Source of the DNA: an uncultured Acidobacteriota bacterium
GTDB lineage: Bacteria; Acidobacteriota; Terriglobia; Terriglobales; Acidobacteriaceae
DNA: 64,000 nt
Direction of reading: 5' to 3'
NCBI GenBank assembly: GCA_903873705.1
Contig: CAIQPK010000054.1
Coordinates: forward strand, 16,849 to 80,848
Shown here in pieces: positions 52,001 to 59,703 of this stretch. How positions within the stretch are numbered: the stretch's first letter is position 1; the number at the start of each line of letters is the position of its first letter. The notes under the pieces are model-generated. The model worked only from the letters and a program-made list of their open reading frames with translations. It had not been told where the DNA came from and searched no databases. A program made the position numbers and the translations under genes.

Positions 52001-52270
52001 GAAATCTCCGCTTGATTCCGAGATGGCCCGGTTGCGCGCACGGGCCACGCCGGCGTTCGCTTGGTAGATGACGCGGATGCGGCTATCGCGAGCGGCATAG
52101 TCGCGGAGAACCCTCTGCGTTCCGTCGGTAGAACCATCGTCCACGACCACGATCTCGAGGTTCGAGTAGGTCTGCAGGATGACCGACTCCAGTGCACAGC
52201 CCACAAACTCCTCACCGTTGTAAACGGGTAGGATGACCGACACCAGTGGATTCTCACTCACCACGTACAA
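49052..52270 (-). CDS. Multidomain glycosyltransferase GT2-GT4-GT4, 1,072 codons before a frameshift
   Basis: Domain 1 (about 5-300) is a GT2 with VSVILPVYNGEEF, VVVDDGSTDGTQ and DADDLW. Domain 2 (about 385-795) is a GT4 with QTFVYREILELMKGGF, VKPNGIDTSQY, NRIHPKKGVAYLIEAA and DGIPTALLEAMAAG. Domain 3 (about 810 onward) is a second GT4 with EYPPETGHGGIGTYTW, VIYNGIDLSLFDAE and GRMERRKGIHL, completed by the shifted fragment at 48621-49040. The restored chain would be about 1,215 residues, able to add up to three linkages. The start may be TTG 52270 or GTG 52264/52261. It follows wzm by 68 bp on the same strand and so belongs to the export operon. Confidence 0.88.
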   Translation of the reverse strand: MYVVSENPLVSVILPVYNGEEFVGCALESVILQTYSNLEIVVVDDGSTDGTQRVLRDYAARDSRIRVIYQANAGVARARNRAISESSGDFIAPIDADDLWAPHKIARQVKRIQAAGRETGLVYSWWAWIDATGKVLDRSPRWAIQGEALPQLVFINFIGSASVPLFRRHCLEEVGGYDETLAAAQAGGCEDWGVALRIAAKYRVAVVQEVLLGYRRRPGSMSSACDTMRRSQQLVMEDIRKLRPDLKPALCRASDNQFAMYLAGVSYWSGNLKAALQWTLRAGVQLPVFMSPHVARMYFRLRTRQQDSPVMRPGVKIDAALIPEPLLAYDQVVTLSGAVARWITGPVIGGVQSVICWAFRTRLRLEYRLSRGTANKKRERVWATACWHFPIYSQTFVYREILELMKGGFEVRFAYTGLAPRSELPDDATAVWNIRRRMPLYRFTADRDFSHYKRLMPQRIRDLVRRIADAADMTEEEVCNHRHFRQAFSFTRMAQAWHADYIHTYFFYEQGIYGLVASTLLDLPRGVSCYADHMMDDYELKVVGLQLRTCEVVVATSGRIKQELEGLAKGPLPAAIVKPNGIDTSQYGQTVRPRNTSRRVFKIVAVNRIHPKKGVAYLIEAAALLRQRELPFVIEVLGDCDANDPASVAYFEEMQQLVAAHVLEEQVTFRGRQTATEVRSHLAEADIFVAPFIELANGDKDGIPTALLEAMAAGCGVVVTDAGSIAEVVSDNVEGLVVPQRDALKLAEAIELLASDHTLRERLAHVGMERARQDFDVSRCEQIFHQAIRRAIERKAPFHPTGAAPIQGGGLRIGLLSFEYPPETGHGGIGTYTWYQARALARSGHRVHVLAGSREYLPMRTREHDGVIVHRYRGTELWMPLAAILGAFKCYWTRQRLENAWCMYLGMRQLMKHYEYDIIEMPECGAEGALITWLLRVPTVVRFHGPAGLIMPFYDVPAADRLMCPWIERIGITQASALTSCSQFLAEEVRTELGFEQRTEVIYNGIDLSLFDAEPDVRLEPMYGLNEGGITILFAGRMERRKGIHLCAAIAEIVLRRHDVTFLFAGDDLFVT

Positions 52271-52338
52271 GAGTCTCCGTCACAGTTAGCCGTGTCGTTG
52301 GGTTCTGGCGACGTGTTCGGCGCGCTTTCCACAATCGG

Positions 52339-53193
52339 CTAGGCATTGGCGCGATCGATCACGATCGGCATAGCGATTCTGTAAAAAACGGCTGCCACCA
52401 AAAGCAGGCAAAGCGTAAAAATCGACGCCACTTCGAGCCCGCCCAACATGGAAAGGCCGCCACCAAATGCTAGTTCGCGCGTACTGGTGAGCAACGGTGT
52501 CATCGGATTTATCCGACGTATCAGAATGGATGCCCAGCCGGTTGTTGGAGAGGTGAAAATGATCGGTGTGGTAAAGAACCAAAATGTCGTGATGATCGGC
52601 AGCGCTTTGGCAATATCGGTGTAGAGAAGATTGATGGGCGCCACGATCAAGCCAACGGCAGTCCCAAGCGCGACAATCATCAAGAATCCCAGAGGCGCCA
52701 CCAGAATCGTCCATGGCACGTGGACCCGGTATGCGGCAGCAGCAACACCTATGAGGATTGCTTTCACGATAAAGTTGACCATAACCTGTCCAAGGCGTGC
52801 GATGGTTACCACTTCGGGCGGCATGCTGGCTTTCGAAAGCAGGCCCTTTTCTGCCTGTACTCCGCTGATCGGCGCATCCATCGATTCGAGGAAAGCTGCC
52901 CAGAGCATCATCCCGCAAAGCACGTAAAACGGGTACGGCATGTTAATCGTTCCCACGTTAATGAGGTGAGCATCGCGAAACAAAATCGCCCACGCAGCGG
53001 TGGTGAGCGCTGGCAGTAGAGGAATCAGCACGCCCAGCATCGAGGTACGGTACTGGCTCTTCAGATCGCGCTTCATAATTTCCCAGGCGATGTGCCGCGA
53101 ATGGATAATTTCCGATGCCAATGTTCGCAGGATGCCGCGGGAACCCTTGGGGTTTTTTTCCGCCGAGTGGACGGTGATGATCAGTTCAGTCAT
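52339..53193 (-). CDS. wzm: ABC-2 type polysaccharide export permease, 284 aa
   Basis: Six hydrophobic segments with the typical cytoplasmic N-terminus (EIIHSRHIAWEIMKRDLKSQYR), then GVLIPLLPALTTAAWAILF and FWFFTTPIIFTSPTTG in the last third, match the Wzm/ABC2_membrane family. It forms the membrane channel driven by Wzt (45576-46982). Its start overlaps the UbiA gene stop by four bases, so the two are translationally coupled, an informative and unusual link between a prenyltransferase and a polysaccharide exporter. Confidence 0.92.
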   Translation of the reverse strand: MTELIITVHSAEKNPKGSRGILRTLASEIIHSRHIAWEIMKRDLKSQYRTSMLGVLIPLLPALTTAAWAILFRDAHLINVGTINMPYPFYVLCGMMLWAAFLESMDAPISGVQAEKGLLSKASMPPEVVTIARLGQVMVNFIVKAILIGVAAAAYRVHVPWTILVAPLGFLMIVALGTAVGLIVAPINLLYTDIAKALPIITTFWFFTTPIIFTSPTTGWASILIRRINPMTPLLTSTRELAFGGGLSMLGGLEVASIFTLCLLLVAAVFYRIAMPIVIDRANA

Positions 53194-54689
53194 TCGGCAT
53201 CTGCCTTTGCATCGGCAGAAAGGTTTGTATTGACCGTCTCTATCGACCAGCCCCTCACATCTACTGAACCCGCATGGCCGCCGAGCCAGAGTCCCATATA
53301 GGCGTGTCGCTCATCCACCGGTGCCGTGAACTCTCGCCAGATTGTCTGCCACTCCTGCGATAGAGACAGCCCTTCGCAATAGCCCAATGCCTGCCACGGC
53401 TCATGGTCCTGCCAGACACCGAACATGATCTCTCGCGGCTGGTCGGCCCTCATCTTGAGTTTCATCAAATACTGTTGCCCCGATTGAATATTCAGGCCTC
53501 CGTGGACGGCGCGGATTTCCCACCTTTCCGCGCCGCCGTCGAAAATTTCAATCCGCCTGGCCCATTCAGGAAACAATATGGCACGAACACGCGCCACTGA
53601 GCTGCCATCCAAGTGCAGTTGGCCACCCAGGACCAGCATCGAGTAGGCGTTGCGAAGTTCGTGGAACTGGGCACGCAATGACGCAGCCATCAAAACACAT
53701 TGCAGAACCGGTAAAACTGCCAGAGAAGGATGGAGCCAGGCGCACTGTAGTGACACCGCGAGAAGAAAATTACCTTCATAAAATGGATGGCTCAATTGCC
53801 ACCACTCGATCACTACGTTCTCTCTGGTCACCAGGCGAAAGTACGACCATCTGGTCCACAGTCTGAGCGCGATCATGGCGACATACACCCCGGCCAGGAT
53901 GCCGAGCAGCGGAGCAGTCCTCCACAACAAGCCACATAGGAGTGCAAAGGTCAGAAGCTCGCCGGCGTGAATGAGGCTTAGGGGCAAACGGACTTTTGCA
54001 AAGGTGGTTCCCGTCGCGAAGGTGCGGATTCCTGACCACAAGTCGTTATCCCGGTCCTCCATTTCATGAACAACAATTCCGGTCAAGCCGAGACACAGCC
54101 CCCAGAAGCAAACAAGGAGGGTGAAGACCGTCCCGCTGGGCGATGCGTGAACAGCAGTCGTTCTTTCGTGGGCCATGACAGAGATGACATAGAGACAAGG
54201 CGCCACGTGAGCCCCAAAGGCATCGCAAAACAACCCCAGGATGCCGCGAACCTTCAAGCGGATTGGGGGAACGGAATACATTGTTGGGAGCAGATATTCA
54301 AGACCGAGCAACAACAGGCTCGTCCTGGAATACGAAACGAAGAGGGCGCTCCCAAATCCGAAGGCCACAGCGGTTACGCAGAAAAGAAAACACTGCGTGG
54401 AAGAGAATTCAGCCATGGGATTGCGCTTCCCAGCCTTGCGATCTACTTCAAGGTCGAAGATGTCGTTAATCAGATAGCCGTACGTCCCGGCGCAAAGCCC
54501 GACGAAGGCAATGAGCAGGATGGAGCGAAATGTCACCCATGCAGGCACCTTGAAGACGATCGCGGCGCAAAGCGAGACAGCCAGCACGGGCGCAACCTTC
54601 GGAAACCACCAGAAGTTGAGTCGCGCAAAGCCGCGACCCTCCGATCCGAAAAGCCTGACCTTCAAACTGGAAAGCGCACTCATTCGCAT
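53190..54689 (-). CDS. UbiA-family prenyltransferase with C-terminal beta-rich extension, 499 aa
   Basis: The first 350 residues form a UbiA-type membrane enzyme with the prenyl-diphosphate-binding motif NDIFDLEVD (N75, D76, D79, D83) and the second acidic motif D211-x-D213-x-D215 in EMEDRDNDLWSG. Some bacterial relatives transfer phosphoribose to polyprenyl phosphate; others prenylate aromatic acceptors. The last 140 residues (about 355-499; WARRIEIFDGG, QQYLMKLKMRADQPREIMFG, VDVRGWSIETVN) have the look of a carbohydrate-binding-like jelly roll, a rare addition to UbiA. The gene overlaps wzm by four bases. Its product may be the lipid on which the exported glycan is built; this is inference. 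Confidence 0.85.
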   Translation of the reverse strand: MRMSALSSLKVRLFGSEGRGFARLNFWWFPKVAPVLAVSLCAAIVFKVPAWVTFRSILLIAFVGLCAGTYGYLINDIFDLEVDRKAGKRNPMAEFSSTQCFLFCVTAVAFGFGSALFVSYSRTSLLLLGLEYLLPTMYSVPPIRLKVRGILGLFCDAFGAHVAPCLYVISVMAHERTTAVHASPSGTVFTLLVCFWGLCLGLTGIVVHEMEDRDNDLWSGIRTFATGTTFAKVRLPLSLIHAGELLTFALLCGLLWRTAPLLGILAGVYVAMIALRLWTRWSYFRLVTRENVVIEWWQLSHPFYEGNFLLAVSLQCAWLHPSLAVLPVLQCVLMAASLRAQFHELRNAYSMLVLGGQLHLDGSSVARVRAILFPEWARRIEIFDGGAERWEIRAVHGGLNIQSGQQYLMKLKMRADQPREIMFGVWQDHEPWQALGYCEGLSLSQEWQTIWREFTAPVDERHAYMGLWLGGHAGSVDVRGWSIETVNTNLSADAKADAE

Positions 54690-54915
54690 TTACTTCGTGA
54701 CCACCCTTGCAACAGCACTTGATTCTAGGTCTTCCGTGGGATTATGGGTTGATTGTAATTGCTATGTCTCTGAAAATATGAGCATTGCTTCAACTTCGTG
54801 CCGGTTTGCGGTGTTCTTCTCGCGTGGGAGGCATATGCAGAAATGACGCTTGATCGCCTGCCGGACCAGAGCAGCGATAGGTCCCCTCGCGAGCGACAAT
54901 AAACTTCTCTGCATA

Positions 54916-57012
54916 TCATGACCCGAAAATACGCCACCGTACCCAGCTAAGTGCTCGCCGCGGCTGCCCCGCAACACGTCCCAGCCAACGCAGCTTTTCT
55001 CCCCACGGCGCACCCATAAACCACATTAATGCAAACCGGAGTGTTCCGGATTGGATGAGGGCCATTCCGGAATAACGCCGTCGTGGTGCAAAGAGACGGC
55101 GGGAGAGGGGCGGGCTGCTCACCGTGACGATGAGGCCTGGGTAGGTCACAGCGGTCCATCCGCCTTCCTTCAGCCAACGCGATTCTTGTCCTTCGGAACC
55201 GGCAGGGATGGCGATGAGACGAACAGCCGAATACATCGGCAGATCGCATTCTGCTGCGCTGTTGAATGATAGGGGACAGGGCCCGGGGTCGAGTTCTTTC
55301 CGCCTGTCGCTGACCGTCAACCATGGCGACACGAGTCCCAGAGATGGCTGTAGCGCAAACGCGGACTCGCATCGAGCGGCATAGTCTGATGCAGGCTGGG
55401 CGTTCTGATCGAGAAGAGCAACGGAACGGAGCTGAGGAACCCTCTCACGTAGATGAGCGATCCCTATGGCGACGGCTCCATCTCCTGATGCGTCCTGGAT
55501 AAAAACCCACTGCATGTTGTGCGGCTGGTCTGTTGTTATGTTGCGGAAGACACTGGCAACGCTTTGCCTTAGGTTTTCAGCTACAACAACGACGGTCGTT
55601 ACGGTCACGCTTTGCGCAATGATGCTGTGCAGGCAATCTGCGAGCCGCTGAGGTTGATCCAGGCACGTGACAACGATTCCCATCCCTTGACGCTCAGGCG
55701 CCAGCGGTTGAACGGGGGACATACCGCCAACGCGACAGGAGCGTGTCGCGCCCGCCGTCACAACTTGCTGGCGGAAAGCAAGCTGCTCTTGGAGCACGAC
55801 CTCGTTCGCGCATCGGCTGCGAACGGCAGTGGAGGCCGCCTGTCCCATGGCCTTCCGGGTGGAGGCCGGTGTTGCCAGCGCCCTGAGTAACGCCACCGCC
55901 AGTCCCTGGGCAGTCCCATCCGGAGCGATCCATCCACTTTCCGCGTCGGTCACGAGTTCCACCATTCCCCCACACGGAGAGACGATAAGTGGAAGACCGG
56001 CCGCCATCGCTTCAATGCACGTAAAGGGGAAATTTTCCCACCGCGACGGCACGACCGCAATCGCCACTCTCGACAAATGCAGCAGTAGGCTTTCACGCGA
56101 TTGCCCACCATGGAAGCGAAAGCGCGGACGCAGGCCGGTGGGGATCAGGGCCCGCAGGCTCTCCAACACCGATGCTCCAAACCCACCTCCCAATGTCGTA
56201 TCGTTTCCGAAAAAGTCGAAGCTCACGGTAGGATGCGACGCGGCAACCTGAACAGCGGCCTCTACCCATTCGATAACTCCCTTACGGAGTTCCAGGCGCC
56301 CCACGTAACAGATCGCGTCACTTTTCCAGACTTCAAGCTCCCTCCGCACGGGCGAAGTGTCGCCCATCGGGTAAGGGATAACGTCAATGCGCCCTCGCTC
56401 AAGCTCATACGAAGCGGTCACGCCTTCGGCCAGATAGCGGCTCGGGCAGATGAGAGCGTCTGCGGCACGAATCGTGTACTCCTCCAGACGGCAGAGCGGA
56501 CCGAAATCCGTGAGCGTCATGTCCCATTGGTTGTGCTCAAAGATCATCCGCGTAGGAGAGTGCAAGTGCACAATGCAGGGAGGCTTCTGGACTGGGCCCA
56601 GGCCGAGCGCTCGCCGCACCATCAGGTAGTAAAGGGAGGCTTCCCACTCAGGAGCTTCGATGACGTCGACGAATTTAGTCTCCAGCAAGCGCTCCACGTA
56701 GCGAGCAGCCTGCCAGGCGAAGAGTTGCGTAGGGCAGGTGGACAAGGCAAGCCCCTGCAGAATTTCTCTTTGCTCCTGGTAGTGAACAGGATCGTCCACG
56801 AGCGGCGCTTCCAGCGAGATGCGGTGAATGAGAAGTCGCCCATCGTATAACGACGAAAGCGCCTGAGGTGCGCCATCCCAGCGCTGCGCGATGACATGCA
56901 CTCTCTCCCCGGACTCAGCCAGCAGTCTCGCGATATGGCGTGAATACGTGCCAATACCTCCCGCAGGATAGGGCGCGGGCGGATACTCGCGACACAGAAT
57001 GAGATGAGTCAC
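54916..57012 (-). CDS. GT4 glycosyltransferase with degenerate GT2-like C-terminal domain, 698 aa
   Basis: The start is a GTG at 57012 with GGAG five bases upstream. Residues 1-410 are a GT4: EYPPAPYPAGGIGTYSRHIA, DVIPYPMGD, YVGRLELRKGVIEWVEAA and RWENFPFTCIEAMAAGLP with the conserved glutamate. After about residue 440 there is a second domain beginning GMGIVVTCLDQPQRLADCLHSI, like a GT2 fold, but I see no clear DxD or acidic catalytic motif, so it is probably inactive or regulatory. The gene is on the same strand as UbiA, 226 bp upstream of it. Confidence 0.82.
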   Translation of the reverse strand: MTHLILCREYPPAPYPAGGIGTYSRHIARLLAESGERVHVIAQRWDGAPQALSSLYDGRLLIHRISLEAPLVDDPVHYQEQREILQGLALSTCPTQLFAWQAARYVERLLETKFVDVIEAPEWEASLYYLMVRRALGLGPVQKPPCIVHLHSPTRMIFEHNQWDMTLTDFGPLCRLEEYTIRAADALICPSRYLAEGVTASYELERGRIDVIPYPMGDTSPVRRELEVWKSDAICYVGRLELRKGVIEWVEAAVQVAASHPTVSFDFFGNDTTLGGGFGASVLESLRALIPTGLRPRFRFHGGQSRESLLLHLSRVAIAVVPSRWENFPFTCIEAMAAGLPLIVSPCGGMVELVTDAESGWIAPDGTAQGLAVALLRALATPASTRKAMGQAASTAVRSRCANEVVLQEQLAFRQQVVTAGATRSCRVGGMSPVQPLAPERQGMGIVVTCLDQPQRLADCLHSIIAQSVTVTTVVVVAENLRQSVASVFRNITTDQPHNMQWVFIQDASGDGAVAIGIAHLRERVPQLRSVALLDQNAQPASDYAARCESAFALQPSLGLVSPWLTVSDRRKELDPGPCPLSFNSAAECDLPMYSAVRLIAIPAGSEGQESRWLKEGGWTAVTYPGLIVTVSSPPLSRRLFAPRRRYSGMALIQSGTLRFALMWFMGAPWGEKLRWLGRVAGQPRRALSWVRWRIFGS

Positions 57013-57251
57013 GGCAGCTCCGCGAGCAAAGGGGAAAAACAGCAGGGATCGATCTGTACGCTGCCACTAAACAATGCACCATACCGTGGACTCACTCCGC
57101 CTCTCCAAACAAAGCCGTGGACGGCAGTAGGTACTTGCAATTGAGCCAGAATGAAGTATCGTCGAATCATACCTTTGCACATCAGACGTGACCCTTGGAA
57201 TCATTGTAACGAGGGGCTGCTTGCATAACTTCAACGTTCAGTGGGTCGGAC

Positions 57252-58604
57252 ATGAATGCGCCAATATCGGTCGTTATTCCCGCTTGCAACGCCGCACAGC
57301 ACCTCCCTGTTTGTCTTGAGGCACTCGCTTCGGGCTCGGTCAGCCCCTTGGAAATCATCGTTGTGGACGACGGTTCCGTCGATAATACGGGCGACATCGC
57401 TCGAAATTTCAATGCAGTAGTCCTCAGCACGACACACAGGAGCGGTCCTGCCCTGGCTCGCAACCTTGGGGCGAAGATGGCCAAGGGCGACATCGTCTTC
57501 TTTCTTGACGCCGACGTTCGCGTGGCCGGCGACACGATCCTGAAGGTTTTCCAGCATTTTCAAAGTGACCCCGCCCTGGACGCACTCATGGGCGCTTATG
57601 ACAATGACCCTGCCTGCAAAGACTTTCTGTCGCAGTATCGCAATCTGATGCACGCCTATGTCCATCAAACGGGCGCAGAGCAGGCATCCACCTTCTGGAG
57701 CGGTTGCGGCGCGATCCGGCGCCACGTCTTTGCCGAGCATAGCGGATTCAATGAAAGCTACGGCCGGCCGGCCATCGAAGACATCGAACTCGGTTACCGG
57801 CTCATTTCGGCAAAGCGAAGGGTCTTGCTTGACCGCTCGTTGCAGGTAACGCATCTCAAACGCTGGTCGTTTTGGGGCCTCCTCAAGACCGACATTCTCG
57901 ATCGAGGTATTCCCTGGACGGAACTAATTTTGCGCCACAGGTTCATGCCGAACGATCTCAATCTCCAATTGAGTCAAAGGGTCAGTGTCGCTCTGGTTTT
58001 TATCCTCGTCGCACTTTCGGCGGGAATGGCTGTTCTGAGAGGGGCTTACGTCTTACTTCCTCTCTTCGCGATCCTGTTGCTCATGCTGGCACAGTGGTGG
58101 GGTGAAATTCTCAGCGAGAGAAAAAATCTCGGTATCCACGCCACCATCACCGTCATGACGCTCTTCACCGCGATTATTGCCTATACGCACCATATGTTCG
58201 GCCTGCTTCCGCCGCTTATTGTCACTCCGGTTCTTCTGTTGCTTCGGCATCGCTATAACAAGCGTGCAAGGACGACACTGATGGCGAGGATTACCCGTTG
58301 GGCAGGGATTCTCTATATTTGCGGCTCCGTTGCCGTGGCTGTCACTTACCTTCCCATGCACCGCTTGATGATCTCGTCTTTCTTCATACTTGTGCTGTTG
58401 GCATTAATGAACAGCCAGTTTTATGTCTTCTTGGCAGGAAAGCGGGGGCTGGCCTTCATGCTGGCGGCCATGCCCTTTCACCTGCTCTACCACTTTTATA
58501 ACGGCGTCTCGTTTCTGATCGGAGTGGCGCGGCATTACGGGAGAAAGATGGTGCCGTCTCGGAGAGAGCGAATCGCGGGTACACCGGCCGACGAACCGCG
58601 CTGA
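57252..58604 (+). CDS. GT2 glycosyltransferase with C-terminal membrane helices, 450 aa
   Basis: A GT2 domain (about 5-245) has VSVVIPACNAAQHL, IIVVDDGSVDNTG, FFLDADVRVAG and EDIELGYRL, covering the donor-binding and base motifs. Six or so membrane segments follow (about 245-445; VSVALVFILVALSAGM through FLIGVARHYG), as in enzymes that transfer sugars to membrane-bound polyprenyl phosphate. It is divergent from the GT4 fusion gene (240-bp gap) and converges with the polyprenyl diphosphate synthase gene. Confidence 0.88.
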   Translation: MNAPISVVIPACNAAQHLPVCLEALASGSVSPLEIIVVDDGSVDNTGDIARNFNAVVLSTTHRSGPALARNLGAKMAKGDIVFFLDADVRVAGDTILKVFQHFQSDPALDALMGAYDNDPACKDFLSQYRNLMHAYVHQTGAEQASTFWSGCGAIRRHVFAEHSGFNESYGRPAIEDIELGYRLISAKRRVLLDRSLQVTHLKRWSFWGLLKTDILDRGIPWTELILRHRFMPNDLNLQLSQRVSVALVFILVALSAGMAVLRGAYVLLPLFAILLLMLAQWWGEILSERKNLGIHATITVMTLFTAIIAYTHHMFGLLPPLIVTPVLLLLRHRYNKRARTTLMARITRWAGILYICGSVAVAVTYLPMHRLMISSFFILVLLALMNSQFYVFLAGKRGLAFMLAAMPFHLLYHFYNGVSFLIGVARHYGRKMVPSRRERIAGTPADEPR

Positions 58605-58637
58605 GCGCACACGGCACTGGGTCCGCTTCCTGCCTGT

Positions 58638-59528
58638 CTAAGCTGCGACGAGTCTGGCGAACATGGCATCAATAAAGCCTAAAAGCGCGGCGACTCTCTC
58701 GTTGCCGTAGGCAGTCTGTAGAACGCTGCGGGTCTCTTCGATCATGCTTTGCGCTTGTCCGAGCGCCGCTTGGTCGTCAGCGTGGCCATGGCTCGGACGC
58801 GCGTGACGCAGATCCTGCCCGGCGGTCTTTCCCGTTTGCATGCTGGTGTGGCGGACATCGAGCAGATCATCGCAAATCTGGTAAGCCTCCCCGAGGCGAT
58901 GACCAGCATGGGCCAAGGCACTCACTTCGGCTGCAGGTGTACCGCAGGCGAGCGCACCTGCTGTCAATGCCAGGCGCATCATGGCCGATGTCTTTCGGTT
59001 ACGCTCCGAAAGAACGGCGGAGCGCTCAGCCGCCGACAACTGTGGCGCATCCACGCCCGGCAGATTCTGCGGAGCGAGATCCAGTGCCTGGCCGCCGATC
59101 ATGCCCTTCATGCCGATGCAATCAGTTGCTTCGCGCATCAGGTCCACGCTCTGAGAGAAGATGGCAAAACTCTGGTTGAGTAATGCAAGGCCGGCCAGTA
59201 AAGCGATCTCTTCACCGTACACTCGGTGAAGAACGGGCAGACCGCGACGAACGCCGGCGTCATCCATGCAGGGCAGGTCGTCAAAAATAAGCGAACTGGT
59301 ATGGACAAACTCAATGGCGCAAGCCGCAGGCATGGCGGCTGTCGCGTCGCTCCGAAAGACCTGTGCTCCCAGCAGCGTCAGGATAGGACGCAAACGCTTG
59401 CCCCCTGGAAAAAGAGCGTAGTGGAGCGCTTGATCGAGCGGTTTTGCCTGGGGATGCCCGCTTTGAGGCAGGAGTTTCCCGAGCGATTCTTCGATCGCGC
59501 CTCGCATGGATTCAAAGGAGTTCGACAT
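58638..59528 (-). CDS. Polyprenyl (farnesyl/geranylgeranyl-type) diphosphate synthase, 296 aa
   Basis: Contains GGKRLRP, the first aspartate-rich motif DDLPCMD (D83, D84, D89) and the second, DDLLDV, plus GGQALDLA. The four-residue spacing in the first motif and the length point to a short-chain synthase of the IspA type making C15 or C20 diphosphate. The start is taken at MSNSFESM (59528); a TTG six codons upstream is possible. In this setting it may supply the prenyl donor to the UbiA-family enzyme. It is divergent from the epimerase gene. Confidence 0.92.
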   Translation of the reverse strand: MSNSFESMRGAIEESLGKLLPQSGHPQAKPLDQALHYALFPGGKRLRPILTLLGAQVFRSDATAAMPAACAIEFVHTSSLIFDDLPCMDDAGVRRGLPVLHRVYGEEIALLAGLALLNQSFAIFSQSVDLMREATDCIGMKGMIGGQALDLAPQNLPGVDAPQLSAAERSAVLSERNRKTSAMMRLALTAGALACGTPAAEVSALAHAGHRLGEAYQICDDLLDVRHTSMQTGKTAGQDLRHARPSHGHADDQAALGQAQSMIEETRSVLQTAYGNERVAALLGFIDAMFARLVAA

Positions 59529-59627
59529 ACAGTTTGCGTTCTCCAAAATAGGACAAGGAAAGTGATGTAATTATCTCTGCCCATTGTTGTTACGTCTACC
59601 TAAAGGGTAATTTCGTTGGTCCCAGTC

Positions 59628-59659
59628 CGATCGGTATCGACATGTCGACAAGCCGATCG
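59628..59659. promoter_or_regulatory. Nested palindromes upstream of the epimerase gene
   Basis: Outer arms CGATCGG (59628-59634) and CCGATCG (59653-59659) surround an inner 12-bp palindrome TCGACATGTCGA (59637-59648). It lies about 45 bp before the epimerase ATG and 100 bp from the diphosphate-synthase start, so it could be a shared operator. Regulator unknown. Confidence 0.45.
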
Positions 59660-59703
59660 AAATGTTCGCCGTCTTTTCAACGGACTGCGTATACTGGCTC
59701 AAA

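Noticed and set aside
59597..59609. A further TACC...GGTA-like site (TACCTAAAGGGTA)
   Set aside because: The arm spacing differs (overlapping arms rather than an eight-base centre) and it lies far from the two-component locus, so I did not count it as a fourth operator.
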